Below are positions 28,148 to 36,516 of a DNA stretch of 64,000 nucleotides, piece by piece (position 1 is the stretch's first letter; the number at the start of each line of letters is the position of its first letter). Both the position numbers and the translations under genes were made by a program. Below the pieces are notes generated by a model. It was given only the letters and a program-made list of their open reading frames with translations, made no database searches and was not told the DNA's origin. The stretch is taken from positions 41,137-105,136 of the forward strand of contig CAWIHF010000019.1 in the NCBI GenBank assembly GCA_963835885.1. The letters are read 5' to 3'. The DNA comes from Roseiarcus sp963835885 (GTDB taxonomy: Bacteria > Pseudomonadota > Alphaproteobacteria > Rhizobiales > Beijerinckiaceae).

Positions 28148-28258
28148 TATTGTCCCCTTCTCCCGCTTGCGGGAGAGGGCCGGGGTGAGGGCAGGTGTGC
28201 AGGCCCTCATCCGTCAGCCTTCGGCTGACGCCTTCTCCCGCGAGGCGGGAGAAGGGAT
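28148..28258. repeat. Palindromic extragenic repeat (copy C)
   Basis: CCCTTCTCCCGCTTGCGGGAGAGGG, then GTCAGCCTTCGGCTGAC and CCTTCTCCCGCGAGGCGGGAGAAGG. The TCTCCCGC/GCGGGAGA arms are shared with copy D inside hrpB. It lies in the rpoA-rplQ spacer, where its hairpins could reduce rplQ expression or stabilise the upstream mRNA. Confidence 0.75.
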
Positions 28259-28261
28259 TCT

Positions 28262-29277
28262 TCAATAATGCTCCTCGAATTGCTTGGCGAGGTCCTCGAT
28301 GTTGTCCGGCGGCCAGCCGGTGACTTCCATGCCGAGGTGCAGGCCCATCTGGGCCAGCACCTCCTTGATCTCGTTCAGCGACTTGCGGCCGAAGTTCGGC
28401 GTGCGCAGCATCTCGCCCTCGGTCTTCTGGATGAGATCGCCGATATAGGTGATGTTGTCGTTCTTGAGACAGTTGGCGGAACGGACCGAGAGCTCGAGCT
28501 CATCGACCTTCTTGAGCAGCGCCGGGTTGAAGGCGAGTTCGGGGATCGCGTGCGAGGCCTCTTCGCGGCGCGGTTCCTCGAAGTTGACGAACACCGCGAG
28601 CTGGTCCTGCAGGATTCTCGCGGCGTAGGCGAGCGCGTCCTCGGGCGACATGGCGCCGTTGGTCTCGATCGTCAGCGTCAGCTTGTCCTTGTCGAGGTCC
28701 TGCCCTTCGCGCGTGTTCTCGACGCGATAGCTCACCTTCTTGACCGGCGAGAACATGCTGTCGATCGGCAGGAGGCCGATCGGCGAATCCTCCGCGCGGT
28801 TGCGCTCGGCCGGGACATAGCCCTTGCCGGTCGTCACCGTGAACTCGATGCGCAAGTCCGCGCCCTCGTCCAGCGTGCAGATGACGAGGTTCGGGTTGAG
28901 GATCTGAATGTCGCCGGTCGTCTGGATGTCGCCGGCGGTGACGGCGCCCGGACCCGGCGCTTGAGCACGAGACGCTTGACGCCGTCCCCCTGCATCTTGA
29001 CGGCGATGTCCTTGACGTTGAGCACGATGTCGACCACGTCCTCGCGGACGCCGGGGATCGACGAGAACTCGTGCAGGACGCCGTCGATGTGCACCGAGGT
29101 GATCGCGGCGCCCTGCAGGGAAGAGAGCAGCACGCGCCTCAGCGAGTTGCCGAGCGTCTGGCCGAAGCCGCGCTCGAGCGGCTCGGCGACCACCGTCGCG
29201 ACGCGGCGGGGATCATCGCTCTGAGCGACTTCGAGCTTCTTCGGCTTGATGAGTTCTTGCCAGTTCTTCTGGATCAC
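28262..29277 (-). CDS. rpoA: RNA polymerase alpha subunit, apparent one-base deletion
   Basis: Two frames that overlap around 28955 give a complete 338-residue alpha subunit once one base is restored (near LVLKR-AGPGAVTAG). The start GTG (VIQKNWQELIKPKKLEV) and the C-terminal domain (LKNDNITYIGDLIQKTEGEMLRTPNFGRKSLNEIKE, in parts) are intact. Because rpoA is essential, a sequencing or assembly error is more likely than a real mutation. The order rpsK-rpoA-rplQ is standard. Confidence 0.93.
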
Positions 29278-29377
29278 GGGGCAGAGCCTTCCATTCGACG
29301 GATGACCGGCCCAAGACGCGTGCTTCCGCGCAAGGAGCCGCAGGCGCGCGCCGGACCGGTCGGCGCGCTGTTCGGGT

Positions 29378-29767
29378 TCAGACGCGGCGGCGCTTGCGCG
29401 GACGGCAGCCGTTGTGCGGGATCGGGGTCACGTCGCGGATCGAGGTGACGGTGAAGCCCGCCGCCTGGATCGCGCGCAGGGCGGATTCGCGCCCGGATCC
29501 GGGGCCGGAAACTTCGACTTCGAGCGTGCGCATGCCGTGCTCGCCCGCCTTGCGTACGGCGTCCTCGGCGGCGATCTGCGCCGCGAACGGGGTCGACTTG
29601 CGGGAGCCCTTGAATCCCATCGTCCCGGCGGAGGACCAGGAAATCGTATTGCCCTGCGCGTCGGTGATGGTGATCATGGTGTTGTTGAACGTCGAGTTCA
29701 CATGGGCGACGCCGGTTGCGATGTTCTTGCGTTCGCGGCGGCGGACGCGGGTTGATTCCTTTGCCAT
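29378..29767 (-). CDS. rpsK: 30S ribosomal protein S11
   Basis: 129 residues starting MAKESTRVRRRERKN and ending with the conserved SIRDVTPIPHNGCRPRKRRRV. The start at 29767 matches the family; the longer frame adds five residues only. It sits between rpsM and rpoA in the alpha operon. Confidence 0.97.
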   Translation of the reverse strand: MAKESTRVRRRERKNIATGVAHVNSTFNNTMITITDAQGNTISWSSAGTMGFKGSRKSTPFAAQIAAEDAVRKAGEHGMRTLEVEVSGPGSGRESALRAIQAAGFTVTSIRDVTPIPHNGCRPRKRRRV

Positions 29768-29827
29768 CAGTCGATCCTTCAAGCGCGTCTGGCGCGCGTC
29801 AATTCCGGAATGCGTTGAACCAAACGA

Positions 29828-30196
29828 TTACTTTTTCTTGCCTGCGATCGGCTTCGCCTTGCCCTTGCGGGTGCGCGCGTTGGTGTGCGTGCGCTGTCCG
29901 CGCACCGGCAACTGCTTGCGGTGGCGAAGGCCCCGATAGGTCCCGAGATCCATCAGGCGCTTGATATTGATCGCCACTTCGCGACGAAGATCGCCCTCGA
30001 CGAGATAGTCGCGGTCGATGGTCTCGCGGATCTGCAGCACCTCCGCATCCGACAACTGGGAGACACGACGCTCGGAGGGGATGTGCACCTTCTCGCAAAT
30101 CTCTTCTGCTTTTTTCGGGCCGATCCCGTGAATGTACTGAAGCGCGATGATCACGCGCTTGTTGGTTGGAATATTGACGCCTGCTATGCGAGCCAT
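29828..30196 (-). CDS. rpsM: 30S ribosomal protein S13
   Basis: 122 residues from MARIAGVNIPTNKRV to the lysine-rich end KGKAKPIAGKKK. First gene of this operon fragment: the usual upstream neighbours secY and adk are not here, and a divergent parvulin gene follows instead, so the ribosomal super-operon has been split at this point. Confidence 0.97.
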   Translation of the reverse strand: MARIAGVNIPTNKRVIIALQYIHGIGPKKAEEICEKVHIPSERRVSQLSDAEVLQIRETIDRDYLVEGDLRREVAINIKRLMDLGTYRGLRHRKQLPVRGQRTHTNARTRKGKAKPIAGKKK

Positions 30197-30685
30197 TCGC
30201 TCATTTCTCCATCTCGGCGGCGCATGAGCGACAGGCCTGTGCGCCGCGGATTGACGACTCGACGTCCGGTGGAGGCCGGCCCTTGTCGAGGCCCTCAAAC
30301 GCAAAAAGTCCCACGCGCTCGCAATGGCGCCGGGACCCAGAACGCATTCGGGATGGCGCTCATATAGTCGGCCGAGGGCGTTGCGTCAATCCTGTCTGTC
30401 CTGGCTCGCGGAACGGCTTGTGTTCGCCCGCGCGAGCGCGGAATGTCGAGCCGCTATGGCCGACAGGACGCCTTCTCAAAGTCAAGCGCGCCTGAGAGCG
30501 AGGCCTGACCACCGGCCGGCCGCGCCGGCGGCCGACCGCTCCGCGAATGTCGCGCACCGGGACGCTCGCCTGACGGCATTGTCGCCATCCCGGGCCCCTT
30601 TTCCCTCGCAAATTCGCCGAAATCCCTTTATAGCGCCTCCGCCCGCCCCGCCGGCGACCGGCGAACGCTCAAAGGACCCTCCCTG
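30197..30685. other. Divergent promoter region of rpsM and the parvulin gene
   Basis: 489 bp with no credible gene. It must contain the promoters for rpsM (minus) and the peptidyl-prolyl isomerase (plus). TTTATAGCG at about 30627 is a candidate -10 for the latter. No adk or secY fragment was seen. Confidence 0.4.
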
Positions 30686-31591
30686 ATGACACGCATATTT
30701 TCCGCGCACCTGCGCTCGACCGCCGCCGCGCTGGCGCTCGGGCTCGGCGCGACCCTGACCCTTGCCGGCGCCGCTTTCGCCGATCCCAAGGTGGTGGCCA
30801 ATGTCGACGGCAGCCCGATCACCGATCAGGATGTCGCCATCGCGATGGCCGACATCGGCCCCGGCCTGCCCCAAAAGCTCGAAGGGGCGGCCCGGCAGAA
30901 GTACGTGCTCGACTACCTGATCGACCTTAAGCTTGCGGCAAAGAAGGCCGAGGCCGACAAGCTCGACCAGACCCCGGAATTCGCCAAGAAGCTCGCCTAT
31001 TATCGCGATAAGCTGGCGATGGAAGAGCTTTTGGGTTCGGTCGCCAAGGCGGCGACGACCGAGGAGGCCGAGCGCAAGGCCTATGACGAGGCCGCCAAGG
31101 CCGAGCCGCCGCAGGAGGAGGTCCACGCACGCCATATCCTCGTGCCGACCGAGGACGATGCGAAAAAGGCGCTCGCGCGGATCAAGGGCGGCGAAGACTT
31201 CGGCAAGGTCGCCGACGAGCTTTCCAAGGACACCTCCGGCAACGGCGGCGATCTCGGCTGGTTCACCAAGGACAAGATGGTGCCGGAATTTGCCGACGCC
31301 GCCTTCAAGCTCAAGAAAGGCGAGATTTCGGACCCGATCCATACGCAGTTCGGCTGGCACATCATCCAGGTCGAGGACACGCGCACCAAGACCTTCCCGC
31401 CCTTCGAAAAGCTGAAGGACCAGGCCGCCCGCTACGTCGCCCAAAAGGCGGAAAGCGAGACGATCGCGCAGTTGCACGACGCAGCCAAGATCGAGCTGTT
31501 CGACGCCAACGGCAAGCCGCTGCCGCCCGCTGCCCCCCCCGCCGCCGCGCCGGGCGCCGACGCATCTTCGACCGGCAAGCCGAAGCCCTGA
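30686..31591 (+). CDS. Parvulin-type peptidyl-prolyl isomerase (periplasmic)
   Basis: 301 residues. Signal peptide (AAALALGLGATLTLAGAAFA), an N-terminal helical chaperone region, then a single parvulin domain: VHARHILVPTEDDAKKAL, DTSGNGGDLGWFTKDKMVPEF and HTQFGWHIIQVED. It folds exported proteins like PrsA/SurA/PpiC. The proline/alanine-rich tail is low complexity. argJ begins 59 bp downstream and may share the transcript. Confidence 0.9.
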   Translation: MTRIFSAHLRSTAAALALGLGATLTLAGAAFADPKVVANVDGSPITDQDVAIAMADIGPGLPQKLEGAARQKYVLDYLIDLKLAAKKAEADKLDQTPEFAKKLAYYRDKLAMEELLGSVAKAATTEEAERKAYDEAAKAEPPQEEVHARHILVPTEDDAKKALARIKGGEDFGKVADELSKDTSGNGGDLGWFTKDKMVPEFADAAFKLKKGEISDPIHTQFGWHIIQVEDTRTKTFPPFEKLKDQAARYVAQKAESETIAQLHDAAKIELFDANGKPLPPAAPPAAAPGADASSTGKPKP

Positions 31592-31650
31592 CAGGAGACG
31601 GGTCGGCGCCGGCGGAAGCGCTGGCGCCCGTCCTTCCACCGGAACGATCC

Positions 31651-32892
31651 ATGGCCGCCCCCGCCCCGATTTCGCCGCTTGCGCCGAAAAGATATCCGTC
31701 CCTGCCGCCGATCGCCGGCGTGCGCTTCGCCACCATCGCGGCCGGCGTGCGCTACGAGGGGCGGACCGACGTGATGATGGCGCTGTTCGACAAGCCCGCC
31801 ACCGTCGCCGGCGTGTTCACCCGATCGAAGTGCCCTTCGGCGCCGGTCGACTGGTGCCGGGCGCAATTGAAGGACGGCAAGGCGCGAGCCCTGATCGTCA
31901 ATTCCGGCAACGCCAACGCCTTCACCGGCCACGCCGGAATCGACGCGGTCGAGGTCGTAGCCGACGCCGCGGCGAAGACGATCGGCGCGAGCCCGAGCGA
32001 AATCTTCATGGCCTCGACCGGGGTGATCGGCGAACCGCTCGATGGGATGAAGATCGCCCGCGTGCTCGCCGACCTGGCGAAGGAAGCGCGGGACGACCGG
32101 TTGATGGATGCCGCCAAGGCGATCATGACGACCGACACCTATCCGAAGATCGCCACCGCCTTTGCGCAAGTCGGCGACTCGATCGTGACGATCAACGGCA
32201 TCGCCAAGGGCGCGGGCATGATCGCCCCCGACATGGCGACGATGCTCGCCTATGTCTTCACCGATGCGGCTATCGCCCCCGGCGCGTTGCAGACGATGCT
32301 GTCGAAATCGGTCGAGCGCTCGTTCAATTCGATCACCGTCGACAGCGACACCTCGACCTCCGACACCTTGATGATCTTCGCCACCGGCGCGGCGAAAACC
32401 GCGCCGCGCATCGAGGACGCCTCCGACGCGCTCGCCGCGCCCTTCCGGCGCGCGCTCGATAAGCTGCTGCGCAACCTCGCCCATCAGGTGGTGCGCGACG
32501 GCGAGGGCGCGCGCAAGTTCGTCGAGGTCAATGTCGAGGGGGCGGCGACCCGCAAGGCGGCCAAGCGCATCGCGATGTCGATCGCCAATTCGCCGCTGGT
32601 CAAGACCGCGGTGGGCGGCGAGGACCCAAACTGGGGCCGCGTCGTCATGGCGGTCGGCAAGGCGGGCGAGAAGGCCGAGCGCGACAAGCTCGACATCTGG
32701 TTCGGCAAGATCCGCGTCGCCCACAAGGGCCTGCGCGACCCGAGCTACGACGAGGCCGAGGCCTCGGCCTACATGAAGAAGGATTCGATCGTCATCACCG
32801 CCGATCTCGGCATCGGCCGCGGCCGCGCGACCGTGTGGACCTGCGACCTCACCAAGGAATACGTCGCGATCAACGGCGACTATCGCTCGTGA
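31651..32892 (+). CDS. argJ: Bifunctional ornithine acetyltransferase / N-acetylglutamate synthase
   Basis: 413 residues. ArgJ recycles the acetyl group in arginine synthesis. The self-cleavage site lies in AIMTTDTYPK, where the Thr becomes the nucleophile of the beta chain. Other signatures: LIVNSGNANAFTG, MASTGVIGEPL, NGIAKGAGMIAPDMATML and AVGGEDPNWGR. Its stop overlaps the GTG of mutT (GTGA). Confidence 0.96.
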   Translation: MAAPAPISPLAPKRYPSLPPIAGVRFATIAAGVRYEGRTDVMMALFDKPATVAGVFTRSKCPSAPVDWCRAQLKDGKARALIVNSGNANAFTGHAGIDAVEVVADAAAKTIGASPSEIFMASTGVIGEPLDGMKIARVLADLAKEARDDRLMDAAKAIMTTDTYPKIATAFAQVGDSIVTINGIAKGAGMIAPDMATMLAYVFTDAAIAPGALQTMLSKSVERSFNSITVDSDTSTSDTLMIFATGAAKTAPRIEDASDALAAPFRRALDKLLRNLAHQVVRDGEGARKFVEVNVEGAATRKAAKRIAMSIANSPLVKTAVGGEDPNWGRVVMAVGKAGEKAERDKLDIWFGKIRVAHKGLRDPSYDEAEASAYMKKDSIVITADLGIGRGRATVWTCDLTKEYVAINGDYRS

Positions 32893-33290
32893 AGCTTGTC
32901 CTGGTCGTCGCCGCGGCGCTGATCGACGTCGACGGCCGGGTGCTCATCGCACAACGGCCCAAAGGCAAGCCGCTCGAGGGCCTGTGGGAGTTTCCCGGCG
33001 GCAAGATCGACGGCGGAGAGCGGCCGGAGGACGCGCTGATCCGCGAACTCGGCGAAGAGCTCGGCATCGCGGTCAAGGCGACCTGCCTCGCGCCGCTCAC
33101 CTTCGCCAGCCACGCCTACGATGATTTTCATTTGCTGATGCCGCTCTACGTCTGTCGCAAATGGGAAGGCTTCGTGCAGCCGCTCGATGGCCAGAGGCTC
33201 AAATGGGTGTGGCCGAAGGACCTCAGAAGCTACCCGATGCCGCCCGCCGACGCGCCGCTGATCCCGCATTTGGTGGACCTGTTGAGCTGA
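32889..33290 (+). CDS. mutT: 8-oxo-dGTP diphosphatase (MutT, Nudix)
   Basis: 133 residues. The Nudix box spans residues 37-60 with the full pattern (GGKIDGGERPEDALIREL, then GEELGI). IAQRPKGKPLEGLWEFPGG is typical of MutT rather than other Nudix enzymes. It removes oxidised guanine nucleotides. GTG start overlaps the argJ stop by 4 nt, an arrangement common in this order. Confidence 0.92.
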   Translation: MKLVLVVAAALIDVDGRVLIAQRPKGKPLEGLWEFPGGKIDGGERPEDALIRELGEELGIAVKATCLAPLTFASHAYDDFHLLMPLYVCRKWEGFVQPLDGQRLKWVWPKDLRSYPMPPADAPLIPHLVDLLS

Positions 33291-33334
33291 GGCGGGCGGC
33301 GGCGCCTCGACTCGCTCTTCGGGAACCCGCCGCG

Positions 33335-33530
33335 ACCGGATTCCCTGCTTACAGGGAAATCAACAGGGAATTTCTCCGATTTCGGCGGAGCTCGCTATAG
33401 TTCGCGCCGAAACCTCCATACTTCTCAGTTGGTTGTGCATGATTCCCTGATTCCCCGGCGCGATGGAACAGCGAATTTTATCGCTCGAACAGCGGATTAA
33501 ATGTCGCGATTGGGCAACAACAGGGAATTT
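33335..33530. repeat. Non-coding stretch with recurrent ACAGGGAA motifs
   Basis: The spacer between mutT and the cytochrome gene contains ACAGGGAA three times (near 33352, 33365 and 33519) and the inverse ATTCCCTG twice (near 33341 and 33449), AT-richer than its flanks. It resembles a degenerate dispersed repeat; no coding frame is convincing. Confidence 0.4.
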
Positions 33531-33607
33531 CGAAATCCTCCGGGCGGACCGCGTCGGCGACCGCCCGTTCTGCGCCCGACGCACGCATCCGAATGCAGCG
33601 GAAGCCC

Positions 33608-34120
33608 TCAAGGCGACGCCGTCCAGGCCTTGTAGTCCGCGTCCGACATGGCCGGCAAATTCTTGATGAAGGCCACGATCGTCCAGATCTGCTGGTCGGA
33701 CGCGCCGGCAAGGCCGAAGCTCGGCATGCCGGTGAACTTGATGCCGTGCTTGATGACCCAGAAGAGTTCCGACGGCGTCCGTTTTTTCGCCATCACCTTG
33801 AGATCGGCGGGAACCGGCTTCAGCCCTTCGGACCACTTGGCCCAATCGGAGTCGGGCGGCCCGCCGTGGCAATTGACGCAGCCGATGGTCGCGTAGGCGC
33901 GCGCCCCGGCCTTCACCATCGCCGGATCGTCGAGGGTTGTCGGCGGCGTGTCGGTTGCCTGCCGGGCGACCGAGGCCGAACGAACGTTCGCCAAAGCCCA
34001 ATTGACGAACGCCGGATCGTCCTCGTTCTCGGCGACGCTGTAGAAACCGCCGAAGAAAGCGATCCCCGCGCCGATGGCGAAGAGGATCGCAAGCGCGCCG
34101 ATGACGGCCAGGAATCGCAT
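33608..34120 (-). CDS. Membrane-anchored c-type cytochrome
   Basis: 170 residues. N-terminal membrane anchor (FLAVIGALAILFAIGAGIAFFGG), haem-binding CVNCH and distal Met in GMPSFG. Family resemblance is to single-haem class I cytochromes such as those in respiratory or dehydrogenase chains. It is monocistronic; its redox partner cannot be named from context. Confidence 0.85.
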   Translation of the reverse strand: MRFLAVIGALAILFAIGAGIAFFGGFYSVAENEDDPAFVNWALANVRSASVARQATDTPPTTLDDPAMVKAGARAYATIGCVNCHGGPPDSDWAKWSEGLKPVPADLKVMAKKRTPSELFWVIKHGIKFTGMPSFGLAGASDQQIWTIVAFIKNLPAMSDADYKAWTASP

Positions 34121-34165
34121 GGGCCTGCTCCATACCCTATCGAATAGACGACGCCTCAGGCGCGG

Positions 34166-34409
34166 TCAGGACTTGTGGCCTTCGTGGATGCTCGCCAGCG
34201 CCTCGTCGAGCGGCGCCTTGCCGAACTGTTCGCGCAGAACGTACAGCGCCTTGATCGCCTCGACGGCTTCAGCGCGCTACGCGTCCGCATCCGGCGTCAA
34301 GCGCGCGATCGGTTTGCCGCCGCGGGATTCGAACGGTTCCACCCCGTTCGACCTCGTCGAGCAACTGATCGAGGACTTGCTCGGCTTCGTTCGCATCCAG
34401 GTCTCTCAT
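34166..34409 (-). pseudogene. Decayed Phd/YefM-type antitoxin
   Basis: It begins MRDLDANEAEQVLDQLLDEVERGGTV, matching Phd/YefM antitoxins, but loses frame within the (R)IARLTPDADA region, meets an in-frame TAG, and recovers as RAEAVEAIKALYVLREQFGK and LASIHEGHKS to the stop. One base is missing and one sense codon is now a stop. No toxin gene is adjacent, so this is a relic of a lost module. Confidence 0.65.
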
Positions 34410-34528
34410 TCGGAACTCGTTCACTTTCTGCGAGCGAGCTTACCCGCGATTGGCCCGCGTCTCAATCGACGCGGACGCCGAGGTTATGGGCTAAAAATTC
34501 GCTAAGGCCTCGTATGCAGACTATTCCT

Positions 34529-35485
34529 ATGTCCACGCCCACCGACCTCGCCGCCCTCCCCGCCGCGCCCGACCTGGCGAGCGCCGTCTCGGCGTGGCTT
34601 CGCCGGCTCGCCGGGGAGCGGCGCGTGTCGCCGCATACGACCGAGGCTTATGCGCGCGACGCGCGGCAATTCCTGGCCTTCCTCGCCGAGCGCTACGGCG
34701 CGCCGCCTTCAATCTCTGACTTTTCCGACTGCCCGACCTCGGACCTGCGCGCCTTTCTCGCGCGGCGCCGGGCGCAGGGCGTCGAGGGAAGATCGCTGCA
34801 ACGTGCGCTCTCGTCGCTGCGCTCGCTCGCCCGCCATATCGAACGCGAAGGCGGCGGGACGGCCTCCGCACTCGGCGCCGTGCGCGCGCCAAAAGCCGCG
34901 CGGCGCCTGCCCCGCCCGCTCACCCCCGCCGATGCGAAAGCCGTCGCGACGACGGCCCCTCGCGAGGGCGAAGCCCGCGAACAATGGGTGCTGGCGCGCG
35001 ACGCGGCGGTGCTGGCGCTCTGCTACGGCGCGGGCTTGCGGATCTCCGAAGCGCTGTCGATCCGCCGGGCCGATGCGCCTGTCGCCGCGGTCGAGACGGT
35101 CACGGTCGTGGGCAAGGGGGAGAAGACGCGGGTTGCGCCGGTCATCGTTCCGGTGCGCAAGGCGGTCGAGGACTATCTCGCGCTCTGCCCGTACGCGCTG
35201 AAGCCCGACGGCCCGCTGTTCGTCGGCGCGAAGGACGGGCCGCTGTCGCCGCGAATCGTGCAACTGGCGATGGAGCGGATGCGCGGCGCGCTCGGCCTGC
35301 CCGACAGCGCCACGCCGCACGCCCTGCGACATTCCTTCGCCACCCATCTTCTGGCGCGCGGCGGAGACTTGCGCACCATCCAGGACCTGCTCGGCCACGC
35401 CTCCCTGTCGACCACCCAGGTCTACACGAACGTCGACAGCGCCCGGCTACTGGCAGCCTATCGCTCCGCCCACCCGCGCGCATAA
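34529..35485 (+). CDS. xerC: Tyrosine recombinase XerC-like
   Basis: 318 residues with both domains: an N-terminal SAM-like domain (SAWLRRLAGERRVSPHTTEAYARD) and a catalytic domain with Arg (AGLRISEAL), Lys (VVGKGEKTR), HALRHSF, LLGHASLSTTQVYTNV (His and the nucleophile Tyr). XerC resolves chromosome dimers with XerD at dif. ATG at 34529 is preferred, 34514 possible. The symbol xerC rather than xerD is by resemblance and is tentative. Confidence 0.88.
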   Translation: MSTPTDLAALPAAPDLASAVSAWLRRLAGERRVSPHTTEAYARDARQFLAFLAERYGAPPSISDFSDCPTSDLRAFLARRRAQGVEGRSLQRALSSLRSLARHIEREGGGTASALGAVRAPKAARRLPRPLTPADAKAVATTAPREGEAREQWVLARDAAVLALCYGAGLRISEALSIRRADAPVAAVETVTVVGKGEKTRVAPVIVPVRKAVEDYLALCPYALKPDGPLFVGAKDGPLSPRIVQLAMERMRGALGLPDSATPHALRHSFATHLLARGGDLRTIQDLLGHASLSTTQVYTNVDSARLLAAYRSAHPRA

Positions 35486-35568
35486 AGGCGCCGGCTTTCG
35501 AAGCCCATCGACGACGTCGGCCGCGAACCGCTAAGAAGGCGCATTCTTTTCCCGCGGAGGCTCAAAAA

Positions 35569-36477
35569 ATGTCCGGCAAGCGCATCGTCTTCACCGGCGG
35601 CTCAGGCAAGGCCGGCCGCCATGCCGTGGCGCATCTCGCCGCGCATGGCTATTCCGTGCTCAACATCGATCTCAAGCCGCTTGACGCGCCGGGCGTTCCG
35701 ACCCTGATCGCGGATCTCGCCGACGGCGGCCAGGCGTTCAACGCGCTGACCACGCACCCGACCTTCGCCGGTTTCGAAACCGGCCAGCCGCCGCGCCCGC
35801 CGGACGCGGTCGTGCATTTCGCCGCGGTGCCGCGCGTCCTGATCGAGCCGGACAACGCGACATTCTTCAAGAATGTGATGAGCACGTACAACGTCATCGA
35901 GGCGGCGACGAAGCTCGGGGTCAGGAAGATCGTGATCGCCTCGAGCGAGACGACCTACGGCGTCTGCTTCGCCGAGGGCGATAAGGATTTCCATTCCTTC
36001 CCGCTCGAAGAGGATTACGACGTCGATCCGATGGACTCGTATGGCCTGTCCAAGGTCTGCAACGAGAAGACGGCGCGCGCCTTCGCCATGCGCTACCGCG
36101 CCGACATCTATGCGTTGCGCATCGGCAACGTGATCGAGCCGCACGAATACGGCCAGTTCAGGCGCTTCGTCGCCAACCCGCCGATGCGCAAGCGCAACGC
36201 CTGGAGCTATGTCGACGCGCGCGACCTCGGCGAGATCGTGCGGCTATGTCTCGAGAAGGACGGCCTCGGCTTCCAGGTGTTCAACGCGGTCAACGATGCG
36301 ATCACCCTCGACATGCCGACCCGCGAGGCGCTGGCCAAGCTGTGCCCGAACACGCCGGTCACCCGCGAAATGGGCGAATTCGAAGCGCCGCTGTCGAACC
36401 GCAAGGCGCGCGAAACGCTCGGCTTCAAGGAGGCGCACGACTGGCGGAAATACGTCCAATCCGACGACAGTGCGTGA
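35569..36477 (+). CDS. NAD-dependent epimerase/dehydratase (extended SDR)
   Basis: 302 residues. NAD-binding FTGGSGKAGRHAV at the N-terminus, a Ser in ASSETTYG and the catalytic Tyr-x3-Lys as YGLSK. The protein belongs to the NAD-dependent epimerase family used in sugar or uronate metabolism; resemblance to uronate dehydrogenases is possible but not provable here. GGAGG is 8 nt before ATG. Monocistronic, converging on hrpB. Confidence 0.85.
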   Translation: MSGKRIVFTGGSGKAGRHAVAHLAAHGYSVLNIDLKPLDAPGVPTLIADLADGGQAFNALTTHPTFAGFETGQPPRPPDAVVHFAAVPRVLIEPDNATFFKNVMSTYNVIEAATKLGVRKIVIASSETTYGVCFAEGDKDFHSFPLEEDYDVDPMDSYGLSKVCNEKTARAFAMRYRADIYALRIGNVIEPHEYGQFRRFVANPPMRKRNAWSYVDARDLGEIVRLCLEKDGLGFQVFNAVNDAITLDMPTREALAKLCPNTPVTREMGEFEAPLSNRKARETLGFKEAHDWRKYVQSDDSA

Positions 36478-36516
36478 GGCCCATTGTAGGCGCTCAACGA
36501 GTGCGGCTACAGAGGC

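Noticed and set aside
28940..28965. Programmed frameshifting in rpoA
   Set aside because: No slippery sequence or pseudoknot is seen and alpha subunits are not made this way; error is simpler.
31432..32724. 430-codon minus-strand frame over argJ
   Set aside because: Antisense shadow of argJ.
34325..34345. GATTCGAAC resembling a tRNA T-loop (reverse)
   Set aside because: No cloverleaf around it; the bases are explained by the antitoxin relic.
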